This document shows, one piece after another, positions 25,601 through 34,158 of a stretch of DNA of 64,000 nucleotides. The translations under genes and the position numbers were made by a program. The DNA is taken from positions 1-64,000 of the forward strand of contig NZ_JAJVKW010000019.1 in NCBI RefSeq assembly GCF_024198255.1, written 5' to 3'. The notes below the pieces were generated by a model. It searched no databases. It had not been told where the DNA came from and saw only the letters and a list, made by a program, of their open reading frames with translations. The first letter of the stretch is position 1; every line of letters starts with the position of its first letter. Source of the DNA: Myxococcus guangdongensis (GTDB taxonomy: Bacteria > Myxococcota > Myxococcia > Myxococcales > Myxococcaceae).

Positions 25601-26306
25601 GCGGCAACAGTGGGAGGAGCACAGCGCGCTCACGCTGCGCCCCCTGATGAACCGCTATCCGTTCGCCCCCGAGGCGCTCCAGGAAGTCGAGCCGGGGGAC
25701 CTCGACGTGCTTCGCCGGAGGGATGGCGGGCTCTGGGCCTTCGTGGACCGCGTCGTCTCCCCCGTCGCCGAGGAGCGCGGGACGGAGTGGGTCCACCGGG
25801 GCGCGCTGCGCGGACGGCTGAACCTGCCCGAGGACCTGCTGTCGACGCTCAGCAGGCTCTCCAGACTCTCCAAGTCGCTGTGGGATGACGAGGGGCGTCC
25901 CCGTCCCCTCATGCTCCAGGTCATGGCGCTCCCGTTGCCCCAGGCGCCCAGACCCGACAGCTTCGTGACGCTGGGCTCGCTCAAGTGCGGAAGGACCGCG
26001 GCCTTCGCCTACAACCAGAGCCCCTCCTGGCAGGCGTTCTCGCTCGACTGGTGGGACCAGCAGACCGCGTCGCTCGTCCTGGAGCTGCGCTCGCCCGAGC
26101 AGCAGGCCATCCAATACGCGTCCCTGCCCAAGAGCCGCTCCGCCTGGAGCTGCTTCCGACTGCTCGAGGAGTCGCAGCCCACCGGCCAGCAACAACGGCT
26201 GTGGCGGCTGCGCTCGCGTGGCGCCGCGAGCCCCCAGCACGCGATGGAGCTGCGCTTCGGCATCCGGGGCGAGCCCTGGGCGCTCTTCCGGGAGACTCCT
26301 CGATGA
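22650..26306 (+). CDS. tssM: T6SS membrane-complex protein TssM (IcmF family)
   Basis: A 1218-residue inner-membrane protein. A transmembrane helix lies at about 17-36 (WLLAVVAALLLVALVIAL), followed by a cytoplasmic GTPase-like domain with Walker A GLAGSGKS (88-95). A second hydrophobic segment near 345-362 (AALLGLACGAPMVAAHAHL) leads into the large periplasmic helical region and C-terminal beta domain. With TssL and TssJ it forms the trans-envelope channel. Length is usual for IcmF proteins. Overlaps tssJ by ATGA. Confidence 0.92.
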   Translation: MQTLRDLWAGAAPYKPWLLAVVAALLLVALVIALARWMRRRPRGSPASSAPRPMSSRRLRKVREAFHAALPWPQRTTVKDLPCAVVLGLAGSGKSKLIDLDVDWRRQARQFLPSHTSDALLKLYLGPDSVVQELSATLLEDDTPQARSALRRLWKDSLGRGQHGLAVLVLDARWLSETAPDEVRRAAQLLRGKLNLLADVRGGPVDTRLCLTHLDSLEGFEDFCRLLQSHRVPLSFPLPPRGEEGQVASLLASQEQHLALGLTSLPVDAFDRLERFYSQGQRPFEALARFTTSLLEGDTLAFVPRLSRVYLSSPSARATGVLSVTGDVHDAQALRGRYLRTHLRRAALLGLACGAPMVAAHAHLAWRLSEAREHVGRFESTVKRMRDQGQAISGGVAREQVLAAGQAMDRMWRAMGYWPPLASAFSEDREDLRKRLTRGIREAHLRPALERCHQQPDTCRPEQVVFLLAALHASSAEPLGQFVLASLHGQRTWNLGEDAQSHSATEPAPLEAGRSWLSAVNLVESLVGDYVAISDRPWQAPATPEADWARWPFREAFTLEGQLAPWQEHLKRLHEFLRDQAVEPWAKTRLDAELAALRDERGRLGAWLDDSVTFAALPRALELLEASEARVDTRRFLGLPSTLRALEWMNAHRDVLAGILRMEDEVYQGLEAARRMSVAELLVRDGLWTPGATTRGPFQVTVTQGPLEFHPTDSARQLHQALLRQYEKTGHLTFGAEEAPGLRPSTPSVVEARRTFDTRIRPLVDEFSQRMKNATLSVEESSQRQEQVRRQVDQFASQYRQRLFQRVRAHAFDAPTPGLLSEALTQLLQPSSELVDLLRDTAKGASLEPLEGPYYESLRNAVAPFTPIVQLMKPDERGNYELLTPYRTLVAQLSDELHATSPASAPAAVDTADKRGRGAARLTELLTPLGRVALSMMLEEEGSYLRKVDAWLDQRGVIGELREPFRQPFLRARALGQQELERTLRQQWEEHSALTLRPLMNRYPFAPEALQEVEPGDLDVLRRRDGGLWAFVDRVVSPVAEERGTEWVHRGALRGRLNLPEDLLSTLSRLSRLSKSLWDDEGRPRPLMLQVMALPLPQAPRPDSFVTLGSLKCGRTAAFAYNQSPSWQAFSLDWWDQQTASLVLELRSPEQQAIQYASLPKSRSAWSCFRLLEESQPTGQQQRLWRLRSRGAASPQHAMELRFGIRGEPWALFRETPR

Positions 26307-26743
26307 GACGTCAAATCGGAGGCTGCGTCGTCGCGGCCCTGTTCTCGGCCGCCTGTGGGCCCGCCACGCTCCAGCTCAACGTCAGGGCTCCACCCGGCAC
26401 CAATCAAGGGCGCCCGCTCTACATGCTCGTGCGCAAGGTGGAGCCCAAGCAGTACGCCACCGAGTCCTACGACGACGTCTCCGCCCGCGTCGTCCAGCCC
26501 GGCCCTGCGGTCATCCACTCGGAGATCATCTATCCGGGCACGCTCCTGCGCGTCCCCGTGAAGGTCCCCGCCGACTCGGCCCTGGCCGTCTCCTTCCTCT
26601 TCACCGCGCCCGACGGCGCCTGGCAGTCCTTCATCGCCACCCCGCTCCCGCCCTCCGTGGACATCGAGCTGCGCGAGGGACGCATCCAACAGCACGGCGC
26701 CGCGGAGGAGCCACCCGCGGCCCCCCCCCTCGCCAGCGACTGA
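26303..26743 (+). CDS. tssJ: T6SS outer-membrane lipoprotein TssJ
   Basis: A 146-residue lipoprotein: signal peptide with lipobox FSAACG (Cys18), then a small beta-sandwich with PATLQLNVRAPPGTN, LYMLVRKV, SEIIYPGTLLRVPVKVP and LAVSFLFTAPDGAW, the TssJ (VasD/Lip) pattern. It caps the TssM periplasmic domain at the outer membrane. The 15-residue Pro/Ala-rich tail is unusual but minor. A 134-bp gap follows before the next gene. Confidence 0.85.
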   Translation: MRRQIGGCVVAALFSAACGPATLQLNVRAPPGTNQGRPLYMLVRKVEPKQYATESYDDVSARVVQPGPAVIHSEIIYPGTLLRVPVKVPADSALAVSFLFTAPDGAWQSFIATPLPPSVDIELREGRIQQHGAAEEPPAAPPLASD

Positions 26744-26877
26744 AGCCAGCCCCGCGCCGCCGCCCTGAGCGCGGCATCGCCCGCCCCTCGCGGCCCACCA
26801 CGCGTGCCCGGACTCCGGCGCGCGGTCGGCCGCGCCATGTCTCGACTCCCTCCCGCGAAACGCAAGCGAGGTGCGCA

Positions 26878-29800
26878 ATGAAGTGGTCTCCTTGGCTCGT
26901 CCTGGCGGGGCTCCAGTGGCTCTGCGCTTGTGGCCCCACAGCGCCGTCCGCCCCTCCCGAGAGCCCGTCGTCCTCGGGCCTCGTCGTCAGTCCGCCGAAG
27001 GGCTCGATGATTCCCATGAAGCTCGAAACCTCGGGCCTGGGCTTCGACCCTCAGCGGGTCTGCACGCGCAGCGACGCGCGGGACGTCCTCATCCTCAACG
27101 ACAGCCAGACAGCGCGGAGGCTGCACTTCGTTCGCGCGACGGGGCCCTTCGCGTACACGGAGCTCCGCGACGAGGCCGGGGCGACAGTGGCGCTGCCCTA
27201 TTCCCTGGGGAGCCAGAAGACCGTCCGAGTGCGCGTCACCTTCGAGCCGAGCATCCCCGGGCACACCTCCGGGAGCCTGTTCATCCACAGCGACGAGCCG
27301 AGCGGCCTGCCCCTCGAAGTTCCTCTCTCGGGAAGAGGGACGGGCCCGAGGCTCGAGCCCATCGCCTCGCCGCTGCGAGTCTCCCTGGACGAGGCGGGTA
27401 CCACGGGGACGCGCACCGTGATGTTGATGAACAGCGGCACGGAGGAGCTCACCTCGCTGAGGACCAGCGTCAACAGCCCCTTCTCGGTGCAGCTCGCGCA
27501 GTCGCGCGTGGGAGCGAACGAGCAGCTCCCCATGAAGGTGACCTTCGCGCCACCCGCCACGGGCGAGCCCCTCTTCATCGAGACCCTCGTCGTCTCCAGC
27601 AGTGACCCGTGCCTGCCCGCCCAGCGCATCCGGCTCGTCGCCTCTCGCAACGCGCACCCCACGCTCGTCCTGAGCCCTCCCTCCCTCGAGTTCGCGAGCA
27701 CGGTGGGCGCGACGAGTGCCTCGCTCCCGGTGACGGTGAAGAACCAAGGAGGCGCGAGGCTGGACATCTCGAGCGTGGGACTCGTGGGCCAACCGTCGCC
27801 CGAGGCGGCGAGTCACTTCGAGGTGACACCGGTGTCCCCCGTGTCCCTGGAGCCCGGGGACGAACACACGCTCTTCGTGCGGTTCAAACCCACGCGCGCG
27901 GGCTCGCACGAGGCGCGCCTCCGCGTGACGAGCAACAGCCAGGGGACAGCGCCGACGGTCCTCCTCACGGGACAGGCCGCCGCGACCCTCCGTGCCTTGA
28001 ACCTCTCCCCCTCCTCGCTCCAGTTCTCCACGCGAGCGGACGGCAGCGCGGACCGGCAGAGCCGTGAGGTGACGCTCCACAACCAGGGCAACATCCCCCT
28101 GGAGCTCGCGCTCTCCACGCTCACCGCGCGGGCCGTGAATCCCTTCGGCGTGAATCCTGGCGCGCTCGTCATCGAGCCCGGCCAGAGCAGGGCCGTGGTG
28201 GTGACGTTCGACAGCACGGGCCAGCCCAGTGGACCGGTCGACGGCGCGCTCCGACTCGTCGACGCGGTATCCAACACCGTGTTCGAAGCGCCCCTCCAGG
28301 GCCTCGTCGTCAAGAGCCTGCTCGACGTGACGCCCTCCGCGCTCGACTTCGCGGACCACGACCTGGACCTGGACAGCGCGCGCTCACAGTCCGTCCACCT
28401 CACCAATCACCGCGCGGTCCCGGTCACCATCGTCGCCTCGGTCGAACCTCCTGGCCCGCCGTACTCCGTCAGCGGCCTCCCGGTGGAGGGGCTCGTCGTA
28501 CCGCCCCACGAGACGCGAAGCCTCCTCGTCACCTTCAGCCCCTCACAGCCCGCGAGATTCACGCGGACGCTCGTCATCCAGAACACCCTCGACGCGACCG
28601 GGACGTCGGTTCCGCTGACAGGCACCGCCCGCGTCTCCCTGTCGCTGGACAAGAGCGCGCTGTCCTTCAGTCCCGAGCTTCCCTTCGGCCGCTCTCCGTC
28701 CCAGTCGGTGACGCTGACGAACCAGGGGACGAGGAGCGTCACCCTGGACGGAATCTCCCTCGGCGGGAGCGAGGACTTCACGCTCGTGAGCCACGTTCCC
28801 CAGCCCCTGCTGCTCGCGCCTGGGATGGCGCAGAAGCTCGACTTCGCCTTCACACCCCAGAGCGCTGGAGCCAAGGCCGTGGCCCCCCACTTCCAGGCCC
28901 GGGTGGGCACGACGCAGGTTCGCGGCCCCGAGCTCCTGCTCCAGGGCACGGCCTCCGGTCCCATCGCGGACTTCGACCTCTCCTCGCTCGCGTTCAGCGC
29001 GACGCAGCTGGGAAACACCCGCGAGCTGATGCTGGGCATCAGCAACAGGCCCACCAGCACCGCGAGCCTCCGCATCGTGGACGTCAAGTCCAGCTCCGCC
29101 GTCTTCACGACGGACTTCATCCCGGCCAGCGAGCTCGCCATCGCGCCGGGTGGCTCGCGCAGGACACCGCTCCGGGTCACGTTCAAGCCCGTGACTCACG
29201 AGCTCTATTCGGGAGAGCTGAGCATCACCTATGAAGGCGCCACCAGCACGCCCCGCGTCACGCGGGTCATCCCGTTGAGCGGCCGGGGCGCCCAGCTGCT
29301 CGTGCAGTTCTCGCCCTCCAGCCTCGACTTCGAGACGCTCCCCGGGGGGACCCAGGAGAAGACCGTCACGGTGACGAACGCGAGCGAGGTCACCATCCAC
29401 ATCAATGACTTGGACATCCTGCCGTCGACGGACGCGGGGACGACCTTCACGTACGCGGTCGACCGTTGGCCGGAGACCCGCATCGACCCCGGTGCCGAGA
29501 GGGCCATCAAGGTCATCTTCAATCCGACGTCGAGCACCGCCTCCGAGACGCGAGACCTCTCGGTGAGCTTCGCGAACGCGCCGACGCGGAACATCACCAT
29601 TCCCCTCACCGGACGGGTCGTCACGCCCATCGGTGACTTCGGGCCGCCGCTCACCCAGTTCACCAACGTCCCCAAGGACGAGCGCGTGGTGCAGACGCGG
29701 ACCATCGTCAACCGGGGCTCGGCGCCACTCGAGATCTCCAAGCCCTACCCCGAGAGCGAGACGCCGAGCGGCATCGTCAACATCGGCGAGCCCCGCACCA

Positions 29801-32553
29801 CCTCGGGCAGTGGGCCTCCCGTCGTGCACCGGTGGCCCATCCGAATCCCGGTGAACGGGACGGTGCTCTACGACGTCACCTTCCACCCCACGAAGGCCGT
29901 GCCGTCCTCCATCAACGAGAAGTACTTCATCCAGAGCAACTCGAACGGGGACAACACCTCCACCTTCACCTTCTTCGTGCAGGGCAACGTCACCGCCCCG
30001 GAGCTGGAGCGACTGGGAGCGACGAGCCTCGACTTCGCCCCGCCCCTGAACACCGCGAGCGCTCCGAGCACCATCGTCCTGTTGAACAAGGGCACCGCGC
30101 CGCTGCGAATCGCCGCCATCACCCTCTCCAGCGAGGCGACGCCCTACTTCTGCACGTACTACACGCTCCCCGCCGACTGCGCCGACGCGGTGACGAACCT
30201 CACCCTCCAGCCCGGCGAGCAGGTGGACCTGCGCGTCAGGACCCAGCCCATCAGCGACACGGTGACGCACACGGGGAGGCTCATCATCGTCAGCAACAAC
30301 GCGAAGGCGGAGCCCAACGCCAGCTCGCTCGAAATCCCGCTGAGCGCCAAGGCCTCCGCGGGGCTGCTCGTCTCACCGCTCCAGGTCCACTTCGCGCCGA
30401 CGAACGTGCTGGCGGAGTCCCCCGCGCAGCTGCTGCGGCTCACCAACGCGAGCACCGTGTCGCTGACCGTCTCCGGTGTGCAGTTCGAGCCACCCGGTGA
30501 CTTCCGGACGGGCGCGCTCCCCTCCGGCTCGCTCGCGCCGCTCCAGCACGTGGACCTGCCGCTGTACTTCACGCCGCGGAGCGGCTCCTCGGCGGGGCTG
30601 AGACGGGCGAAGGGCACCGTGTTCCTCGCGGGCTCGCTCCCGGTCGACTTCGACGTGATGGGGACCGCCACGACGACCCGCCTGCGGGTGAGCCGGCCCG
30701 AGACGGGTGACACGCCGGTGAGCCAGGTGGACTTCGGTCGGGTCCGCGTCGCCACGACCTCCACGCCCATCACCCTCACGCTGGAGAACGCCGCGCGGGC
30801 GGACGCGGGCACGCAGGCGGATGGAGGGGTCACGGCAGCGGGCGAGCTGACCGTCACCAAGGTCGAGCTGGACGGCCCCGACAAGGACCAGTTCATGGTG
30901 CTGAGCCCCCCTGGGGCCACGACGCTGCCGGTGAAGGGCTCGATGAAAGTCACGGTGCACTTCAAGCCCACGCGCCTGACGAGCTCGGCCGCGAGCCTGG
31001 TGGTGACGTCGGACGACTCCTCGAGCAGCCGGTACAGCGTGTTGCTCTCAGGACGAGGCTGGTCCAGCGTGCTGGAGCTCTCGCCGGAGGAGCTGGGCTT
31101 CGGCAAGGCGGTGGCGGGGTCCGCCGTCGCGCCCAGGAAGCGGGTGACGCTCAGGAACGACTCCATCGCCCCCATCACCATCACCTCCGTGTCCGTCGTC
31201 GAGGACGCCTCGCGGACGGCCGTGGACACGCAGGCGGACCACTTCCACGTGCCGCCCTTCAGCTGGTCGCCGCTGGCCCCAGGCGAGTCCCTGGACGTGG
31301 AGGTGACCTTCCTGCCGAGGGCCGGCGTCAAATCGATGGCGGAGCTGAGAATCACGAGCGACGCGCCCAGGCCCTCGGGCACGGGGAGCGAGACGATGGA
31401 GGGCTCGGTGAATCTGCGGGGCGAGGGGCTCACGTCCGTCTTCAAGGACCTGAGGCCGGTGGTCGACTTCGGCACGCTCCGCCTGTCCGAGCGGACCTCC
31501 GAGGTCCTCGAGCTCACCAATGACAGCAGCGAGACCGTCACGCTGCTCCGCCCAACACCAGACGGGGAGCGCGCGGGCGACTTCCACGTCTCCTTCCCGG
31601 ACCAGGACGACAGCAGGTCCGAGCTGAGCATCCCGAGTGGAGGACGCATCAAGATGAAGCTCGAGTTCGCGCCCCAGGTCGTCGCGCGCTCGGAGGCCCG
31701 GCTGGTATTGGCCACCTCCACGCAGCCCGAGGCCGCGACGATGACCCTCCGAGGCCGCGGCGAGGAGAGCTTCCTGTCCGTCGACACCACGAGCCTGGAC
31801 TTCGGCTGGGCCGACAAGGGCGTGCCTGGGGAGCCGCGAACCGTCACCCTCACCAACAAGTCCGACGTCCCGGCCACGGTCCACGTATTGAAGCCGCCAG
31901 GAGCGGCATTCATCCTGGAGACGCAGGACTTGCCCCGGCAACTACCGCCCGGAGGCAGCCTGGAGCTGTCCCTGCGCTTCTCTCCTCAGGCGGGAGGCCC
32001 CGCCGAGGAGCACCTCGGCCTGCGGCTGGCGAGCGCGGACGCGTCACCCAGGCCATTCCAGGCGGAGGTGGTCATCACATTGCGAGGCCAGGGCCGGGCG
32101 CTCGACAGCGAAGGAGGCGGACTGTCCTGCGCCGCGGGCGGAGACGGAGCACTCTGGACTGGCGGGCTGCTCCTGCTGGGCCTGGGCGTGAGACGCCGAC
32201 GCCCGTCCGGAATCCATGATGAGACAGGCCCGCACGGAGGAAGCGCCGCGAGACATGGCACTACAAGCCATTTCACGTCTTGCATTGATGGCATTGTCGC
32301 CATAAAAAGCCTATTGATTGGTATGTTTTCTTCACAGACAGCGAGCATGGGCTCAAATCGAGACGTGGCTGGACCGCCACTCCCCCAATTCCCGGGCGGA
32401 GCCAACACGCCCCAGGAGTCCCATGTCTTATTCAGGATTGCTCGGTCAGGTGACCCTCTTCGAGGGACTTCCTCGCGAGGAGGTGGACCGGATCTCCACG
32501 CTGGTCCATGCGCAGCGCTACGCCTGTGGAGAGGTCATCTTCCACCGAGGTGA
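26878..32553 (+). CDS. Giant ASH (choice-of-anchor D) repeat lipoprotein with MYXO-CTERM-like tail and out-of-place C-terminal extension
   Basis: Up to 1891 residues. The signal peptide ends in LCAC (lipobox), predicting a lipidated surface protein. About 15 Ig-like ASH/Hydin repeats follow, each of the form SPSSLDF....G....TVTVTN...; examples begin near LVLSPPSLEFASTVGA and VLELSPEELGFGKAVAG. Near the C-terminus Cys1751, a hydrophobic helix (LWTGGLLLLGLGV) and RRRR (1772-1775) form a MYXO-CTERM-like sorting signal, which normally ends the protein. Here the frame runs on for 116 residues into the crp gene; TGATGA stops occur at 32217-32222 in another frame, pointing to a frameshift. It follows tssJ and may be a surface partner of the T6SS. 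Confidence 0.8.
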   Translation: MKWSPWLVLAGLQWLCACGPTAPSAPPESPSSSGLVVSPPKGSMIPMKLETSGLGFDPQRVCTRSDARDVLILNDSQTARRLHFVRATGPFAYTELRDEAGATVALPYSLGSQKTVRVRVTFEPSIPGHTSGSLFIHSDEPSGLPLEVPLSGRGTGPRLEPIASPLRVSLDEAGTTGTRTVMLMNSGTEELTSLRTSVNSPFSVQLAQSRVGANEQLPMKVTFAPPATGEPLFIETLVVSSSDPCLPAQRIRLVASRNAHPTLVLSPPSLEFASTVGATSASLPVTVKNQGGARLDISSVGLVGQPSPEAASHFEVTPVSPVSLEPGDEHTLFVRFKPTRAGSHEARLRVTSNSQGTAPTVLLTGQAAATLRALNLSPSSLQFSTRADGSADRQSREVTLHNQGNIPLELALSTLTARAVNPFGVNPGALVIEPGQSRAVVVTFDSTGQPSGPVDGALRLVDAVSNTVFEAPLQGLVVKSLLDVTPSALDFADHDLDLDSARSQSVHLTNHRAVPVTIVASVEPPGPPYSVSGLPVEGLVVPPHETRSLLVTFSPSQPARFTRTLVIQNTLDATGTSVPLTGTARVSLSLDKSALSFSPELPFGRSPSQSVTLTNQGTRSVTLDGISLGGSEDFTLVSHVPQPLLLAPGMAQKLDFAFTPQSAGAKAVAPHFQARVGTTQVRGPELLLQGTASGPIADFDLSSLAFSATQLGNTRELMLGISNRPTSTASLRIVDVKSSSAVFTTDFIPASELAIAPGGSRRTPLRVTFKPVTHELYSGELSITYEGATSTPRVTRVIPLSGRGAQLLVQFSPSSLDFETLPGGTQEKTVTVTNASEVTIHINDLDILPSTDAGTTFTYAVDRWPETRIDPGAERAIKVIFNPTSSTASETRDLSVSFANAPTRNITIPLTGRVVTPIGDFGPPLTQFTNVPKDERVVQTRTIVNRGSAPLEISKPYPESETPSGIVNIGEPRTTSGSGPPVVHRWPIRIPVNGTVLYDVTFHPTKAVPSSINEKYFIQSNSNGDNTSTFTFFVQGNVTAPELERLGATSLDFAPPLNTASAPSTIVLLNKGTAPLRIAAITLSSEATPYFCTYYTLPADCADAVTNLTLQPGEQVDLRVRTQPISDTVTHTGRLIIVSNNAKAEPNASSLEIPLSAKASAGLLVSPLQVHFAPTNVLAESPAQLLRLTNASTVSLTVSGVQFEPPGDFRTGALPSGSLAPLQHVDLPLYFTPRSGSSAGLRRAKGTVFLAGSLPVDFDVMGTATTTRLRVSRPETGDTPVSQVDFGRVRVATTSTPITLTLENAARADAGTQADGGVTAAGELTVTKVELDGPDKDQFMVLSPPGATTLPVKGSMKVTVHFKPTRLTSSAASLVVTSDDSSSSRYSVLLSGRGWSSVLELSPEELGFGKAVAGSAVAPRKRVTLRNDSIAPITITSVSVVEDASRTAVDTQADHFHVPPFSWSPLAPGESLDVEVTFLPRAGVKSMAELRITSDAPRPSGTGSETMEGSVNLRGEGLTSVFKDLRPVVDFGTLRLSERTSEVLELTNDSSETVTLLRPTPDGERAGDFHVSFPDQDDSRSELSIPSGGRIKMKLEFAPQVVARSEARLVLATSTQPEAATMTLRGRGEESFLSVDTTSLDFGWADKGVPGEPRTVTLTNKSDVPATVHVLKPPGAAFILETQDLPRQLPPGGSLELSLRFSPQAGGPAEEHLGLRLASADASPRPFQAEVVITLRGQGRALDSEGGGLSCAAGGDGALWTGGLLLLGLGVRRRRPSGIHDETGPHGGSAARHGTTSHFTSCIDGIVAIKSLLIGMFSSQTASMGSNRDVAGPPLPQFPGGANTPQESHVLFRIARSGDPLRGTSSRGGGPDLHAGPCAALRLWRGHLPPR

Positions 32554-33118
32554 CATCGCGACGACGCTCCACATCATCCGCAAGGGACAGGTCTCCATGC
32601 GCCTGTCTTCCTCGGACGGGAAGGAGGTCATCCTCTCGCTGCTGCAACGGGGTGACTTCTTCGGTGAGACGTCCCTGCTGGATGGAGCGCCGCTCTCGAC
32701 GGATGCCGTCGCGCGGGGGGAGGTCGATGTCCTGCGATTGCAGCGCAGGGACTTCCAGCACTATCTCTCCACGCGTCCCCAGGTCGCGCTGGGGTTGCTC
32801 ACGACGCTGAGCCGGTTGGTGCGACAGGTCACCCAGCGCATCCATGACACGAGCTTCCTCGACGCGCGCACGCGCCTGGAGCGCGTGTTGCTCGAGCTCG
32901 CGAGGCACTTCGGGAGCCCGGGCGAAGGGGGCACCACCATCACCCAGAAGTTCACCCAGACGGAGCTGGCCAACCTGTGCGGCTTGACGCGGGAGAGCAC
33001 GAACAAGTGGCTGCGGACCTTCGTGCGGGATGGCTGGGTCCGCTACGAGGGCGGTGACATCACCCTCGTACAGGAGCCACGGCTGGAGGACGAGTGGATG
33101 GGTTTGAACCGGCCCTGA
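32423..33118 (+). CDS. Crp/Fnr-family transcription regulator of the T6SS cluster
   Basis: A 231-residue regulator; ATG 32423 has CAGGAG in front. The N-terminal cyclic-nucleotide-binding fold spans about 10-125 (LFEGLPREEVDRI, FHRGD, GDFFGETSLLDGAPLSTDAVA). The Arg that binds the cAMP phosphate in E. coli CRP is not conserved (PLSTD instead of PRAAT), so the ligand may differ. The C-terminal winged helix (177-205) contains TRESTNK, keeping the R-E-x3-basic pattern that CRP uses to read GTGA. TGTGA-N6-TCACA dyads stand before all three T6SS operons, so it is the likely cluster regulator. It is preceded by a weak TATG-N6-TCACA element at 32332-32346. Confidence 0.88.
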   Translation: MSYSGLLGQVTLFEGLPREEVDRISTLVHAQRYACGEVIFHRGDIATTLHIIRKGQVSMRLSSSDGKEVILSLLQRGDFFGETSLLDGAPLSTDAVARGEVDVLRLQRRDFQHYLSTRPQVALGLLTTLSRLVRQVTQRIHDTSFLDARTRLERVLLELARHFGSPGEGGTTITQKFTQTELANLCGLTRESTNKWLRTFVRDGWVRYEGGDITLVQEPRLEDEWMGLNRP

Positions 33119-33136
33119 GGGCCCCCATCCCTCGCG

Positions 33137-34150
33137 CTAGAAGCGCGTGAAATCAATCTGCAGGACGGGGGTGTCCGCTTCGATGTCCCGCTTGAACCGC
33201 CCCCACCGGTCGAGCGTGCTCTCGTCGAGCACGGCCGGGTCGCGATACTGGTGGAACAGCGCGTAGTTCATCGAGCGCTGGAGCGCGAGCAGGTCCGGCA
33301 CGGCCGCGAGCCACTCGCGCTCCATCGGTCGGTGCTCCCGATACCCTTCGAGGAACGGCCCCAGGAACGCAGTGACGGCTGCGTCGCGCGCATCCCGCTC
33401 CTCGCCACGCGCGATGTAGAAGAGGAGCACCGCGATGTCCTTGACGAACCACGCGTACTCGCTGTTGTCGAAGTCGAACGCGGTGATCTTCCCTTCCGCG
33501 AAGCAGAAGTTGTGCATGTGGAGATCCGCGTGGATCAGCCCGTAGCTCTCCGGCGTTCGCGGCAGCTGGTTCAGTCGCGCGATGATGGCCGCGGTGCGCT
33601 CGCGAACGAGCTTTTCCTCGGGGGGCGCGAACCGGTCGATGTCGACCACGTCGTACTCATGCCATTCCTGGCGCTTGAGCCTGGGGCTCGACGGCACGTA
33701 GGTCTGGGCGCGGTTGTGGAGCCGCGCGAACAGCCGGCCCAGGTCGCGGAACAGCGGGGCCTTCCAGTAGCGCTCCTTGAGCGGAGGCGCGTCGTCGAAG
33801 ACGATGCCCGGCGCGCGCTCGAACGCGGTGGCGACGAAGTAGCTGCCGGGCTCGCGGTCTTCGATGCGCTCCACGAACTGCCCCGAATCGGAGAGGACCG
33901 GCGAGGCGATGGGGATGCGCGCGGCGGCCAGGTAGCGGACGAACTCGACCTCCCCCAGCGTGTAGTCGATGGTTCGTCGCGTGCTGTGCGAGATGCGCAG
34001 GATGAGGCTCTCGCCGTCGTCGTTCTCCGCCTCGTAGACGAAGTTCTCGAAGGCCTTCAGCTCGGTGAGCTGCTCGGGCGACAGGCCATACCGGCGCGCG
34101 GCCTCATCGCGAATCGGTTCGTGGAAGCGGCGGACGAGCTCTGGATGCAT
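33137..34150 (-). CDS. APH-type phosphotransferase of the peptide locus
   Basis: A 337-residue cytoplasmic protein of the aminoglycoside/homoserine phosphotransferase fold. Motifs: LILRIS (50s, Arg in the nucleotide-binding position), LIHADLHMHN (205-214, catalytic D209 and N214) and FDFDNSEY (D226, D228 for metal). Last gene of the minus-strand export operon, 8 bp after the RRE-like enzyme gene, with AGAGGA before the ATG. APH-type kinases act in some RiPP pathways (for example class V lanthipeptides), usually on Ser/Thr; the candidate precursor here has none, so another target is likely. It could also be a self-resistance kinase. Confidence 0.78.
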   Translation of the reverse strand: MHPELVRRFHEPIRDEAARRYGLSPEQLTELKAFENFVYEAENDDGESLILRISHSTRRTIDYTLGEVEFVRYLAAARIPIASPVLSDSGQFVERIEDREPGSYFVATAFERAPGIVFDDAPPLKERYWKAPLFRDLGRLFARLHNRAQTYVPSSPRLKRQEWHEYDVVDIDRFAPPEEKLVRERTAAIIARLNQLPRTPESYGLIHADLHMHNFCFAEGKITAFDFDNSEYAWFVKDIAVLLFYIARGEERDARDAAVTAFLGPFLEGYREHRPMEREWLAAVPDLLALQRSMNYALFHQYRDPAVLDESTLDRWGRFKRDIEADTPVLQIDFTRF

Positions 34151-34158
34151 CGAATCCT

